A DNA stretch of 53,996 nt from Candidatus Nealsoniibacteriota bacterium. GTDB taxonomy: Bacteria; Patescibacteriota; Minisyncoccia; Minisyncoccales; PWPS01. A model generated the notes under the pieces. The model made no database searches. It was not told the DNA's origin and saw only the letters and a list, made by a program, of their open reading frames with translations. Location: assembly GCA_003551845.1 (NCBI GenBank), contig PUNQ01000040.1:1-53996 (forward strand), written 5' to 3'. Below, one piece after another: positions 18,669-28,831 of this stretch; position 1 is the stretch's first letter, and each line of letters begins with the position of its first letter. The position numbers and the translations under genes were made by a program.

Positions 18669-19499
18669 ATGGAACTAACTTCCAAAAAAACGGTTAAAAA
18701 AATCCTGAATGAAAAAGGTGGCTCTCTTAAACGATTGGGGCAAAACTTTCTCATAAATGAAAATACCTTGGATCAAATGACGAAAGCGAGCCGATTGAAT
18801 TTTCAAGATGAGGTCTTGGAAATAGGGCCCGGCCTGGGAGCCTTGACCGAAAAACTGGCACATAACTCAAAAAAAGTAATAGCCGTGGAAAAGGATGATC
18901 GCTTTATTTCTCATTTGAGATCATTTTTTTCTTCTTCTTCAAATGTCCGAATTTTAAATCGAGACATATTATCTTTTTCTCCGAAAGATTTTTTTAAAAA
19001 TGATTATAAGATAATATCAAACCTCCCTTACAACATAGCCGTTCCGACAATAAGAAAATTCATAAATATCCGCGGCCCTTCCGTAATGGTGTTTATAATC
19101 CAAAAGGACGTTGCTTACAGAATAGCTGCAGAAAAAAAGCACAGCTTTCTTTCCGTGTTGGTTCATCTCAGAAGCACTCCCGAAATCGTCTGCACTGTTT
19201 CCAAAAGTTCTTTTTGGCCCGTTCCCGATGTCGAGGGAGCGATAATTAAACTGACTCCGCATCAAAAATATCCCGATGAAAAAAATTTCAATGAAAATTT
19301 TTTTAATGTCGTCGAAACGGGCTTCCGGCATCCCAGAAAACAGATAAAAAATAACTTATCGACTTTTGAGAGCTTTTCCAAAAAGGATATAGAAGATTTT
19401 TTAACCCGAGCAGAGGTCAATCCCAAAGACAGACCCGAAGACCTGACTGTCGAGCAATGGATAAAAATCGCCTCCTTGTTTGACTTTAAAAAAGGATAA
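18669..19499 (+). CDS. rsmA: 16S rRNA (adenine(1518)-N(6)/adenine(1519)-N(6))-dimethyltransferase
   Basis: LKRLGQNFLINENTLDQM; VLEIGPGLGALTEKLA; ISNLPYNIAVPTIRKFI. Confidence 0.95.
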   Translation: MELTSKKTVKKILNEKGGSLKRLGQNFLINENTLDQMTKASRLNFQDEVLEIGPGLGALTEKLAHNSKKVIAVEKDDRFISHLRSFFSSSSNVRILNRDILSFSPKDFFKNDYKIISNLPYNIAVPTIRKFINIRGPSVMVFIIQKDVAYRIAAEKKHSFLSVLVHLRSTPEIVCTVSKSSFWPVPDVEGAIIKLTPHQKYPDEKNFNENFFNVVETGFRHPRKQIKNNLSTFESFSKKDIEDFLTRAEVNPKDRPEDLTVEQWIKIASLFDFKKG

Positions 19500-19508
19500 C
19501 GGTAAAAT
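19480..19508 (+). promoter_or_regulatory. Putative sigma70-type promoter for the LRR/T4SS-like surface locus, inside the 3' end of rsmA
   Basis: TTGACT (19480-19485), 17 bp, TAAAAT (19503-19508); ATG at 19517. Confidence 0.6.
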
Positions 19509-19516
19509 TTGTTAAT

Positions 19517-22363
19517 ATGTCGTTTTATCAATCCAAATATTTTAATGCTTCGGCTTTCGTAATTATTTTTCTTTTTTTAATTTTTACACTGAAGCCGATT
19601 CAAGCTCAAGAAGGCCCGGAAATAAGAGTTTTTACTGATGAAGAGGAGTCCGTTTCTCTCTCCGGAGAATGGAGGGCCGACGGACACGGAGACTGGATAT
19701 TCGTCGGAGAAGGTGAGGGTGGGCAAGATTTAATCATGAAAGAAACGAGAGCGGCAAGTCACTTTTTCGGGAGGGAAGGAGAAAAAGAGATTATTCTTCA
19801 CCCTTACCAGGACAATAGATTGAGCAGGATAATTTTTCCCCGTCAAAATCTTATCAGAAACATCCCTGAAGGTCCGGCTGAATTGGAAGATTTTTTCCGT
19901 TTTGACTTGAGTAAAAATAAGATGGGCGTACTCAGAATATCGGAGGAAGAATTCGATCAATTGTCGGAAGAAGAAATCAGAGAAAGACTTGAAGAAGGAA
20001 TGATTCCGGAATATATAACTGACTTTGAGGATTTGAGAAGATTTTATCTTCATGAAAACAACTTCTGGGGTCCGTTCCCCGACGGGATTGAGAACTTGGA
20101 AGAGCTGGAATATCTCTTTTTGGATAATAATCACCTCCAAACGGTTGAAATGGACGGCGTCTCCATACCGGGCATCCCCCCCGGTCTTACCGAATTGGAC
20201 AGGCTTCAAGAGCTCCGGTTGCATGATAATGAATTATCCACTTTCATATACGGAGAATTTACTCCCGGTTTTTTGGAAAGACTCCGAATTTTAACTCTAA
20301 AAAACAATCACATCTCCTCAAGACCTCAAGAAGAATTTCACCACCTGGAAACCGTAAATGTTTTGAATTTAAAAAATAACCGAATTCCTTACTTTTTCAA
20401 TGCCGAAGACATAAGGCTGGACAGCCTGGAATATTTGAATCTTTCTCACAACAGATTGGGGGCTTATGAGCCGTATATTAATCTTGATGAGCCACTTCTT
20501 CCTCAAATCGGTGATCTGGAAAGCTTACAAGAGCTAAATGACTATCATTTTCGCAGAGTCTGGCATCCCAAGCAGCTCCTAATCGACTTGAGATATAACG
20601 ATTATTGGGGAGCGGTCCCCGAAGAAATAGGGAACTTGGAAGGATTGGAAGCATTGCACTTGGACGGAAACAGATTTACCGGAGAGATTCCCGAAGAAGT
20701 GGAGAATTTCGGAGAATACGATGAAATAGACGGTGAGCCTTTTATGCCCTTTACCATCTTTTCGGCTTACGGCAATCATTTTACTGAAGAAATACCGGAA
20801 GAACTGGGAGTCGGAAGCTTGGACTATTTAAAACAATTAAGACTTCACAATAACTTTTTTACCGGGGAGATTCCTCAAGAAGTTTTAAATCTTTCTCAAA
20901 AGGATATAAACGAACCGCTCTATACTCTCAATCTTTCCCATAATCGTCTGGAAAGCCTTGAAGAACCGGCCGATTCTACCGCCAGAATGTTCTTTCTGGA
21001 TAGAAATGATTTTGAAGACTTGCCCGAAAATGTCAGAGCCGGAGAAGTAAAAGTTTTATCCCTGGAAGAAAATTTGCTTGAAGGCTTGCCGGAAAACTTT
21101 GGTGACAATTTCGCAAATGCCAAAGAGCTGTCTCTTTTTAAAAATCCGGATATAGATGAACTGCCGGATAGTTTTGAAGCTCTGCAAAACCTTTATTTTC
21201 TCGATTTGGGAACCCTTCAACTCGATGAATTTCCCATCGAGGTCACTGAGCTTATAAATCTTGAATACTTGAACTTAGCCAGACAAACCACGGACAAAAT
21301 AACTTGGCCGGGAGAAATAATGGAAAATGAAATTCCGGAAGAGATAGATCAGTTAGTGAATTTGGAAACCTTTTTGATTGAAAATAATTTAATAGATGAG
21401 CTTCCCGAAGACGCCTGGAGTAGTCTTCAAAATTTGCGCTTTTTTTACGGTCACCATAATGAAATAGATAACTTACCGGAGAGCATGGGAGATATGCAAA
21501 ATATAGAAAGAATCTATCTTAATGAAAACAAAATAGAAGAAGAAATTCCGGACAATCTGACCAGAACGAGCCAGCTCAGAAGAATATTTTTACAATACAA
21601 CAGTCCGGACGGGCGTCAAACCGACGGCCGTGGCGGCATTATCGGAGAATTGCCGACCAATCACGCTTGGGGGCAACTGGAATACTTTTTAGCCGACACC
21701 AATGAGATAACGGGAGGCATCCCCGAAAGATTCGTAAGTAATCTCCCCCAATTGGAATGGTTCAGTATGTATAGAAACAAGCTGGATGGAGAGATAGATC
21801 CGGCAATCGGAAATATGGAGAGTTTGGAGTGGTGGGATATAGCTTTAAGTGAAGACTCTTCCAACGACGGAGCGGGATCGGCAGGTGGTCTCATAGGAGA
21901 TATTCCTCCGACGATCGGTAACTTGGAAGATCTGGAAGTTTTCAACTTCAACAACAATCAAATAGAGTTGGTTCCCGACGAGATAAACAATCTCGACAAT
22001 TTGATGATCTTGCACGGCTTTGAAAATATGGTTGAAGAGTTCGCAGAAGACATAGGGGGTATGGATGAACTTTGCCAATTGGATTTTCACAATTCCGAAT
22101 ACGGTGGTAATTGGGTTGAGCAATGGCCCGACGGAGTGGAAGATTTGCCCAATTGGGTCTACTTCAGCTTCGGAGAAAATGAAGTCATGGAAGGAACGGT
22201 TCCTTGGGATGATTGGCTGGGAAATTATCCGGATCATGCCATATGGGTAAACAATAATCAACTGGAGGGAGCTTTCGTCGACGGCATGGCCGAAGAAACA
22301 AGGGATATGGTCTTTTTCAACGCCCGAGATAATGATTTCGACGGCAATTTACCGGCCAACTAA
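19517..22363 (+). CDS. Secreted leucine-rich-repeat protein (948 aa)
   Basis: Signal peptide FVIIFLFLIFTLKPIQAQ; many LRRs such as LEALHLDGNRFTGEIPEEV, LEYLNLSHNRLG, LRFFYGHHNEIDNLPESM. Confidence 0.85.
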   Translation: MSFYQSKYFNASAFVIIFLFLIFTLKPIQAQEGPEIRVFTDEEESVSLSGEWRADGHGDWIFVGEGEGGQDLIMKETRAASHFFGREGEKEIILHPYQDNRLSRIIFPRQNLIRNIPEGPAELEDFFRFDLSKNKMGVLRISEEEFDQLSEEEIRERLEEGMIPEYITDFEDLRRFYLHENNFWGPFPDGIENLEELEYLFLDNNHLQTVEMDGVSIPGIPPGLTELDRLQELRLHDNELSTFIYGEFTPGFLERLRILTLKNNHISSRPQEEFHHLETVNVLNLKNNRIPYFFNAEDIRLDSLEYLNLSHNRLGAYEPYINLDEPLLPQIGDLESLQELNDYHFRRVWHPKQLLIDLRYNDYWGAVPEEIGNLEGLEALHLDGNRFTGEIPEEVENFGEYDEIDGEPFMPFTIFSAYGNHFTEEIPEELGVGSLDYLKQLRLHNNFFTGEIPQEVLNLSQKDINEPLYTLNLSHNRLESLEEPADSTARMFFLDRNDFEDLPENVRAGEVKVLSLEENLLEGLPENFGDNFANAKELSLFKNPDIDELPDSFEALQNLYFLDLGTLQLDEFPIEVTELINLEYLNLARQTTDKITWPGEIMENEIPEEIDQLVNLETFLIENNLIDELPEDAWSSLQNLRFFYGHHNEIDNLPESMGDMQNIERIYLNENKIEEEIPDNLTRTSQLRRIFLQYNSPDGRQTDGRGGIIGELPTNHAWGQLEYFLADTNEITGGIPERFVSNLPQLEWFSMYRNKLDGEIDPAIGNMESLEWWDIALSEDSSNDGAGSAGGLIGDIPPTIGNLEDLEVFNFNNNQIELVPDEINNLDNLMILHGFENMVEEFAEDIGGMDELCQLDFHNSEYGGNWVEQWPDGVEDLPNWVYFSFGENEVMEGTVPWDDWLGNYPDHAIWVNNNQLEGAFVDGMAEETRDMVFFNARDNDFDGNLPAN

Positions 22364-22368
22364 GTTTT

Positions 22369-25300
22369 ATGAATATTAATTCAGATTCAATCAAAAAAAT
22401 ATTATTGATTCTCTCGGTGGCGGCAATAGCCGTTTTTGCTGTTTTCGTTTTAACCGATTTCGATTATTCTTTTTTAACCGCCGATTTAAGTGTTGATGAG
22501 CCCGATGATCCGGAAACGGCGGAAATCGCTCCTCTTTCGGGTGGGGGCACTTTACCACCACCACGAAGCTATTCACAGGAGTTCAATCCGGGTCAATACC
22601 TGACTTATCCGAGCCACCCGGAAGAATTACCCTTTTTCAGAAGATGGGGAGATGAATTCGGAGACCCATCAAAACACTCCGGACAATCCCTGAAAGTCTT
22701 GACTTATGTCGACGGAATACATGTCCCCGGAGCCCAAATAAATCAGGTCAACGTGGATGATATAGAGAGCATTCCTCCCGGGGGAATGGGAGGCTTAACA
22801 CCCTATTATACCGATTGGATGCAGACGGAAATAAAAGATGTCTTTTTGGAAGCTCCCGAAGAGCACGGTGGAGGAAGATTCGTCGGTTGGTCCGGTTGTG
22901 ACGCTCCCGGAGAATTGGATAAAGAGCCCTCTTGTCAGGAGCAAACCGTAGAGGAGCTTCGTTGTCAGGTATCAATAACCAACAAACAAACCAGAAGAAT
23001 AGAAGCTCACTATATGATATCCGAACCCGTATTACCTCTCCAGCTTTGGAGTGTAAGCAATAATGAACTAACCGGTGGAATTCCTCCCACGATTTGGGAA
23101 ATCTTGGAGCCTCAAATCGCTTTCAAGTCCGCCAACCAGGCCGACGGACACCTTCAGGGAGGTATTCCGGACACGATTGCCGAGTTACCCTCTCTGCAAC
23201 TGAATATAGGAAGAAACTACTTGGATGGCGAAATTCCGGAAGCGACAGGTGATATGGAAAATATAGAGTGGCTCGGCTTTTATCTTAACCGGCTCACCGG
23301 AGAAATTCCGGCCGCTCTGGGAAATTTGGGAGATACTCTGCGATACCTGCTTCTTTATGATCAGGTAGGAAAAGGAGGCGGCTTAACGGGAACACTTCCC
23401 AGAGAGCTGGGAGATTTAACTAAATTGGTCCGCTTTGAAATTCACGACAATTTTCTGGAAGGTATTATTCCCAAAGAATTAGCCGATATCAGTTTACTTA
23501 TTCCTTCCGAAATGAGATTTTTCAATAACAGATTTGAAGGAGCGGAAGAAGGACTTATGTCCGATTCGGTTTGGGAAGGGGTTAATTTCAATACCAATCG
23601 AATCGGCCAACAAGCCGGTGAAGACATTCTTTGGGATGCGGCTGAAAGAAGCGGAACCTATATAGATCTTTGCAACAATGACGTAATCGGCGGGCGCGTA
23701 GATTATGAGATAGGTGGCGGATGTAAAGATACGGGCATCATCGATGCCGTTAACGCAGCCGTAGAAGCCGGTTGGGACGTATACATACCTATAGAACTGT
23801 ATCAAGATTACGAATGGTGGGACGGATGTAGCAGTGCTACATGTCAAATAGAGTATGATGACGAGACGGGAGAACCGATAGGTGCCAGTAAAGGAGGTTG
23901 CAGTCCTCAGCAGTCAAGCAATCAAAAACCCTATTGCGAAGGCCGTGCCGAATGTGTAAGAGTGGAAGAGCCGATCGAAACTTGTGATGATATCGCTTCC
24001 AATTCGGAAGGTCTTCCGGAGGAAGTCAAGCACGCTTCAAATTGCCCCGGTTGTGATTATTGGAAGCACGACGAATGTGAACCCAGGTGTGAATTCGAGG
24101 GACAATGCACACAAAATACAGATACTCTCGAATGTGATGAAAGTTACCCTTACGATGGAAGAGATGAAATTGAACCCACCGAGGAAGATCCTCCCAAAAG
24201 TGAAGATTGTATGGATGTTCATAGATACTATGAAGTTCCTCCTCCTTCAGTCAACGCACCATCTTCTTCCGGTAATCGCGACATGATCGACCCCGCAGAA
24301 GAAATTCCGATACCCGTCAATAAGTTGAACGTACCTCTCGACCCTTGCCCCAACCCGCCCAGAGAACCTCGCTTCGTTTACAGAGAAAAGGTAATTCACG
24401 AAGAACGTCAATTCAGACCGGAACACACCGGTTGCGGAGGAGATATACTGGTCAGAAAGTGGCAAAGAGTGGTTATGCAGGCCGGATATTGTACTTCCGC
24501 GGAGTGCAGGGACCCGCAGTGGCTCGATCCCGAAGAGGGTGGCTACGTCCAAATTCACGAACGTTTCGTGCCCGGACCGGAAGGAAAAGTTTTCGAAGAG
24601 GTCGGAAGCTGGCAAAAAGCCTGGCCCTCCAGTGTCGAAGACGGTCACCCAAAACTCAGTGAAACCCACCCGCAAGGAAGAAATCAATGGAAGACGGAAA
24701 AACAGCTCAAGGATGAATTCGGGGAGCCGGTTCCTTTTCCCGTTTGTCAGAGTGATTGTGTTCAGCCACCGCCCGGAGTTCCCGATGAGATTGCCGAATT
24801 CAAGCAAGAAGATCCCTACTACTTCAACAATCCTTGGCTTCCGGAAATAGTGGGAGGAGAAAGATCCGACAATATAGAGCTTTTAAGAGAAAAAAATCTC
24901 TTGGCCGGAATGAGGTCCATTGAAGATTTGATGATTGAAAAAGACTATCTGGACACCGTTTCTTTACCGGTCAAATTATTCTGGTGGAACGTTCCCGGTT
25001 GGCACGAAGGATGGGTGGAAGACGGTGAAGACAGGTTCTGTGAAGGGCCGGAAGATATCGCCTGCGTTCATCATTACATAATACGTTTCGACAACATAAA
25101 CAGGGAGGACAGGCCGGCCGAGTTTCACCGGCATGAAGTAATCTACTGGCTGACCGAAGAACACGGTTTGGATTATAATGAAGCTCAAAATTTATATACA
25201 GAATTAAAACAGCAAAACCATCGAGCTTACGTAAACTGGAGAATAGAGGAAAAAGACAGGACGACCACCGACGTTATGCGCTATGACCGGGACAATATAG

Positions 25301-28300
25301 TAGGATGTGACGATTGCGGAGCCGAAAAAGAAATTTGGCTGGACACCAATACCTTCAACCCGCTGGAATTCGAGCCGGTTTACGAATACGACCGTCCACA
25401 CAGGGATTTCATGAAAGAGTGGCTCCTGGAAAGGTTCGAAAATCACGAACACAGCGAGGCTTTGGAAGAAATAATAGAAGAAGTTTATGACTCTTACGGC
25501 CGACCCGGATTTTTCCGCTCCGGCGCCGAGCATACCTACACCTTACAAGCCGCTTGTAAGCAGCACGACTTTTTGGAAGAAAACATGGACAGATGGGGAA
25601 TATATGAAGACGACAGACGTCTGAATCCCGAAGGTCACCACACTTCCGAAGACAAGGGTAGATGGGGATATGAGGGTTCTTTCTCTTCCCAAGCCAGTGA
25701 CGCACCGGAGCTGATCTCGCCCATAGACCCCAATTGGGTATCTCCCTACGATCCTTTGGAATATGACCCCTATCATGACTACAGCCGCCTGAGAGCGGAC
25801 GCATACGATTATCCGGACGGATACAGATACCCGGCGGAGCTTTACGGCTTACGTGAAGACTATGATCCGGACGATCCGAGTGCCGGACCTCCGGTTGTCG
25901 GTCCTCCCGATACGGGCCCTACCGTACCACCGGAAGATCCACCAACGGATACCGACCCGGAAACGGGCATTACGGAGGGACCTCCGGTTGAAGACAGCAA
26001 CAACCCGGGAATGGAGTGTAGTACGAGTGGATTAGGAAGAACGGATCCGCCTTCGGAAGAAGTTAAGGATATTGCCGGGGTAGACGGCAGAAATCACGGA
26101 GAGGTTTATGAAAACTGGCTTAAAAGTCAAGAAGTGAACTCTACTGTTGCTAACAGAATAGCTTGGGCCGGAGGAAGTTGTCATACCATTCCTCCTCTGT
26201 TCGAAGAAGGCGATCACCTTCATTGTTGGAGAAAAATGCTTTCAACTGCAGATGTCTTGGAAGATCTTCATGTCGGTGGTGAGGCGGATGGATTTATCGT
26301 TACTTCCGCTTATAGAGATTTGGCATGCAATAATGCGGTTGGAAGCACGGCATCAACCAGTTATCACATGAGAAACATGGCTACCGACATTCAAAGCACC
26401 CGGGGAGGGCTCCGTGGTCCGAACAAGGATCTTTATTGGCATCTTGATGCCATTCTTCCTTCCGGAACCGGTCGTTTGGAGTATTATCCGCCAGCTCCGG
26501 GCAGGGGCGCATTCGTACATATCGATACCAGATCGGGAGGATGGAGATCGCATATTAACAATGAACAAAGCCCCATTTACGAAGAAGAAAACCCTCTATT
26601 AAGCTTGGAAGATAACAATTTTTCTTCCCGGTTCAGTCACAGTCAAATTTTGGATGGCGAAAAATCACAAGTCTTGGGCGAATCGGTCTCGGGAACTCAA
26701 ATAAATCCGAACGCATACATGAAAGAAGAGTACGACCTTCAAGAATGGCTTGATGAGCAAGATAATCCTTTCAAGCTTTGGGATCAGGCTTACCCTTTCC
26801 AAAACTTGGTTCTGCAAGATCAAGTCCCCTTCAGAGAAGAGTTGAGATGGATTCAGCAATGGTATCACTTGAGACCGGAAAGAAGACCCGTTCCCGCCTC
26901 GACTTATCAATTAAAATTCGGGTCCGGTTTCAGAGTTAATCTGGAAACGATCTCCAGATTCGGCCAGCCGGTACTTGAAACCTGCCACCCTCAATTTGTC
27001 GATTCTTTTCACGTCGACTTGGGAGAAGAAGAGCTGGTAGACTTACCGGTCTGTATCTATAAAAGAAGGGTGACCGAAGGTCATGAAACTCAACACATTT
27101 ATCCGGAACCCAATTTGCGTGACAGCGAAATGGAATTTTTCACTCTTCCACAAGAAGAAGAGGTTGATATATACTCTTGGAATGTAGCTACCTGCCGGGA
27201 TTCGGGTCAGACCGACTGCACCGATTTCAGTCAGATGTGGAGACTTCAACTGGATGAAAGAGAAGATCCTCAATTTTTCCCTCCCAGAAATGATGAAGAC
27301 GTAATTAAAAACATGAGAAATCCCTGGGTTGACGAAGACGACGCCACAATGGGCTTTCCTTTACGAGTGGCCTGGGAAAGACGCTTCGGAGCCAGAAGCT
27401 ACGTCTACAGAATAGCGAGAGAAGGAGTGGACTGGGAAAGCGATCCCTACGAAGCCATGGATGCCGAAATATTGAGAGGACACTTCGTCAGATACGAAAT
27501 AGATGAGCTCGACGAAGACGGCTTATTCGACCTGGATGAAGAATATGTTTGGGATATAAAAGCTTGCAGAGACGACCATATAGAACATGACAAAGAAACT
27601 CCCCGAGACATACTCGAGTGGGCCGATGAGCATAAAGAGTGTACCGACTGGAGATCCGAAACACACGACGACGCTCCCTTCGAATTCAAGACTACCGGCA
27701 GAGCCCCGACGGAGCTCTACAGCCCGGAACCGATAGGTCTTCTCCAAAGAGCTTCTTATCCTCTTAGATTCGATTGGGAAGAAGTTCCCGGAGCCAAATC
27801 CTACGCCATAAGAATTTATGATCCCGATCTTTCACCCGGATTCGATCCCTTTCCCGGATGGGAATTCGACTTGGTTCACGAGGGTATTTTGGCAATCGTT
27901 CCCGAATCCGAATTTTTCTACTACCGAGAGATATTGCTCAATGAAGAATACGATTATGAAATTTACACCTGTGCCGACAAAGTTCCCGACATTGAATACT
28001 GGTTTTTAACTCAAAGCTGGGAAGAGAGAAAAGAAGACCTTCATTGCGGAGATGAGAGTCTGAACGGAATAATTACCCCCACTCTGTTCGGACCTCCCAA
28101 TCTTTCTCCGGGTGGATCTCCGGAAAGACCGGTGCAACTCCCGATGGAAGAGTCGATCCAGACGATAACCTGGAGCAGTCTCGAAGAGGTCGACTACTAT
28201 TGGATAAACATAGAAAAAGTTGACGAACCCACATCTTTGACTCAAAAAGCTTATGCTCAAAATGAAGAATTTCCGAAAATAGTCGACACCAACAGTTTCG

Positions 28301-28827
28301 TATATGATTTTCCGGAAATCGGAACTTATGAAATAGAGGTAAAGGGATGTCTTATGGTGGAAGACGGTGAATGCTTGGACGGTGCACTCGGTTGGTCGGT
28401 TCCAAAAGAGCATTACACTCCCGGGGTAGAAAACAGACCCAGATACGTTGAATTGGTTTACGACGTCCAAAAGGGAGGAATCGTTCCTTGTGGCAGGGAG
28501 ACCAATATATTTTCACCGGAAGAGCCCGTAGACAGCAGAGACGACTGTCGTCCCGTCCACTTCTTTGTTTTCATCGGTCTCTTCATTGAAGAAATCTTGG
28601 TGAAAATTCTGATTCCCTATTCTCTGATAATTCTTCTCATCTATACCGGCTATCTTTACTACACCGGATTGGGAAAGCCGGAAACCATGAAAAGAGTCTT
28701 CAAAATTTGGAATTATGCCCTCAAGGGATATCTACTGATATTTTTAGCTTGGTTCATTATCGGTATATTTTTAACAATGATCGGTTATCAATTCGGAGTC
28801 TGGTGGCAAATTACCATTAACTTGTAA
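22369..28827 (+). CDS. Giant multidomain surface protein (2152 aa): N-terminal TM/signal, InlB-repeat-like, LRRs, Cys-rich region, M15-type peptidase domain, Fn3-like repeats, C-terminal pilin-like double TM
   Basis: LRRs LTGEIPAALGNL, LTGTLPRELGDL; M15-type motifs IVTSAYRDLACNNAVG...SYHMRNMATDI...FVHIDTR; Fn3-like LRFDWEEVPGAKSYAIRIYDP; C-terminal FVFIGLFIEEILVKILIPYSLIILLIYTGYLYYTGLGKPETMKRVFKIWNYALKGYLLIFLAWFIIGIFL. Confidence 0.75.
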   Translation: MNINSDSIKKILLILSVAAIAVFAVFVLTDFDYSFLTADLSVDEPDDPETAEIAPLSGGGTLPPPRSYSQEFNPGQYLTYPSHPEELPFFRRWGDEFGDPSKHSGQSLKVLTYVDGIHVPGAQINQVNVDDIESIPPGGMGGLTPYYTDWMQTEIKDVFLEAPEEHGGGRFVGWSGCDAPGELDKEPSCQEQTVEELRCQVSITNKQTRRIEAHYMISEPVLPLQLWSVSNNELTGGIPPTIWEILEPQIAFKSANQADGHLQGGIPDTIAELPSLQLNIGRNYLDGEIPEATGDMENIEWLGFYLNRLTGEIPAALGNLGDTLRYLLLYDQVGKGGGLTGTLPRELGDLTKLVRFEIHDNFLEGIIPKELADISLLIPSEMRFFNNRFEGAEEGLMSDSVWEGVNFNTNRIGQQAGEDILWDAAERSGTYIDLCNNDVIGGRVDYEIGGGCKDTGIIDAVNAAVEAGWDVYIPIELYQDYEWWDGCSSATCQIEYDDETGEPIGASKGGCSPQQSSNQKPYCEGRAECVRVEEPIETCDDIASNSEGLPEEVKHASNCPGCDYWKHDECEPRCEFEGQCTQNTDTLECDESYPYDGRDEIEPTEEDPPKSEDCMDVHRYYEVPPPSVNAPSSSGNRDMIDPAEEIPIPVNKLNVPLDPCPNPPREPRFVYREKVIHEERQFRPEHTGCGGDILVRKWQRVVMQAGYCTSAECRDPQWLDPEEGGYVQIHERFVPGPEGKVFEEVGSWQKAWPSSVEDGHPKLSETHPQGRNQWKTEKQLKDEFGEPVPFPVCQSDCVQPPPGVPDEIAEFKQEDPYYFNNPWLPEIVGGERSDNIELLREKNLLAGMRSIEDLMIEKDYLDTVSLPVKLFWWNVPGWHEGWVEDGEDRFCEGPEDIACVHHYIIRFDNINREDRPAEFHRHEVIYWLTEEHGLDYNEAQNLYTELKQQNHRAYVNWRIEEKDRTTTDVMRYDRDNIVGCDDCGAEKEIWLDTNTFNPLEFEPVYEYDRPHRDFMKEWLLERFENHEHSEALEEIIEEVYDSYGRPGFFRSGAEHTYTLQAACKQHDFLEENMDRWGIYEDDRRLNPEGHHTSEDKGRWGYEGSFSSQASDAPELISPIDPNWVSPYDPLEYDPYHDYSRLRADAYDYPDGYRYPAELYGLREDYDPDDPSAGPPVVGPPDTGPTVPPEDPPTDTDPETGITEGPPVEDSNNPGMECSTSGLGRTDPPSEEVKDIAGVDGRNHGEVYENWLKSQEVNSTVANRIAWAGGSCHTIPPLFEEGDHLHCWRKMLSTADVLEDLHVGGEADGFIVTSAYRDLACNNAVGSTASTSYHMRNMATDIQSTRGGLRGPNKDLYWHLDAILPSGTGRLEYYPPAPGRGAFVHIDTRSGGWRSHINNEQSPIYEEENPLLSLEDNNFSSRFSHSQILDGEKSQVLGESVSGTQINPNAYMKEEYDLQEWLDEQDNPFKLWDQAYPFQNLVLQDQVPFREELRWIQQWYHLRPERRPVPASTYQLKFGSGFRVNLETISRFGQPVLETCHPQFVDSFHVDLGEEELVDLPVCIYKRRVTEGHETQHIYPEPNLRDSEMEFFTLPQEEEVDIYSWNVATCRDSGQTDCTDFSQMWRLQLDEREDPQFFPPRNDEDVIKNMRNPWVDEDDATMGFPLRVAWERRFGARSYVYRIAREGVDWESDPYEAMDAEILRGHFVRYEIDELDEDGLFDLDEEYVWDIKACRDDHIEHDKETPRDILEWADEHKECTDWRSETHDDAPFEFKTTGRAPTELYSPEPIGLLQRASYPLRFDWEEVPGAKSYAIRIYDPDLSPGFDPFPGWEFDLVHEGILAIVPESEFFYYREILLNEEYDYEIYTCADKVPDIEYWFLTQSWEERKEDLHCGDESLNGIITPTLFGPPNLSPGGSPERPVQLPMEESIQTITWSSLEEVDYYWINIEKVDEPTSLTQKAYAQNEEFPKIVDTNSFVYDFPEIGTYEIEVKGCLMVEDGECLDGALGWSVPKEHYTPGVENRPRYVELVYDVQKGGIVPCGRETNIFSPEEPVDSRDDCRPVHFFVFIGLFIEEILVKILIPYSLIILLIYTGYLYYTGLGKPETMKRVFKIWNYALKGYLLIFLAWFIIGIFLTMIGYQFGVWWQITINL

Positions 28828-28831
28828 ACAT

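Noticed and set aside
24247-24807. 186-aa minus-strand and 100-105-aa plus-strand ORFs inside the 2152-aa gene
   Set aside because: Overlap a continuous long ORF with coherent domains; no recognisable motifs.
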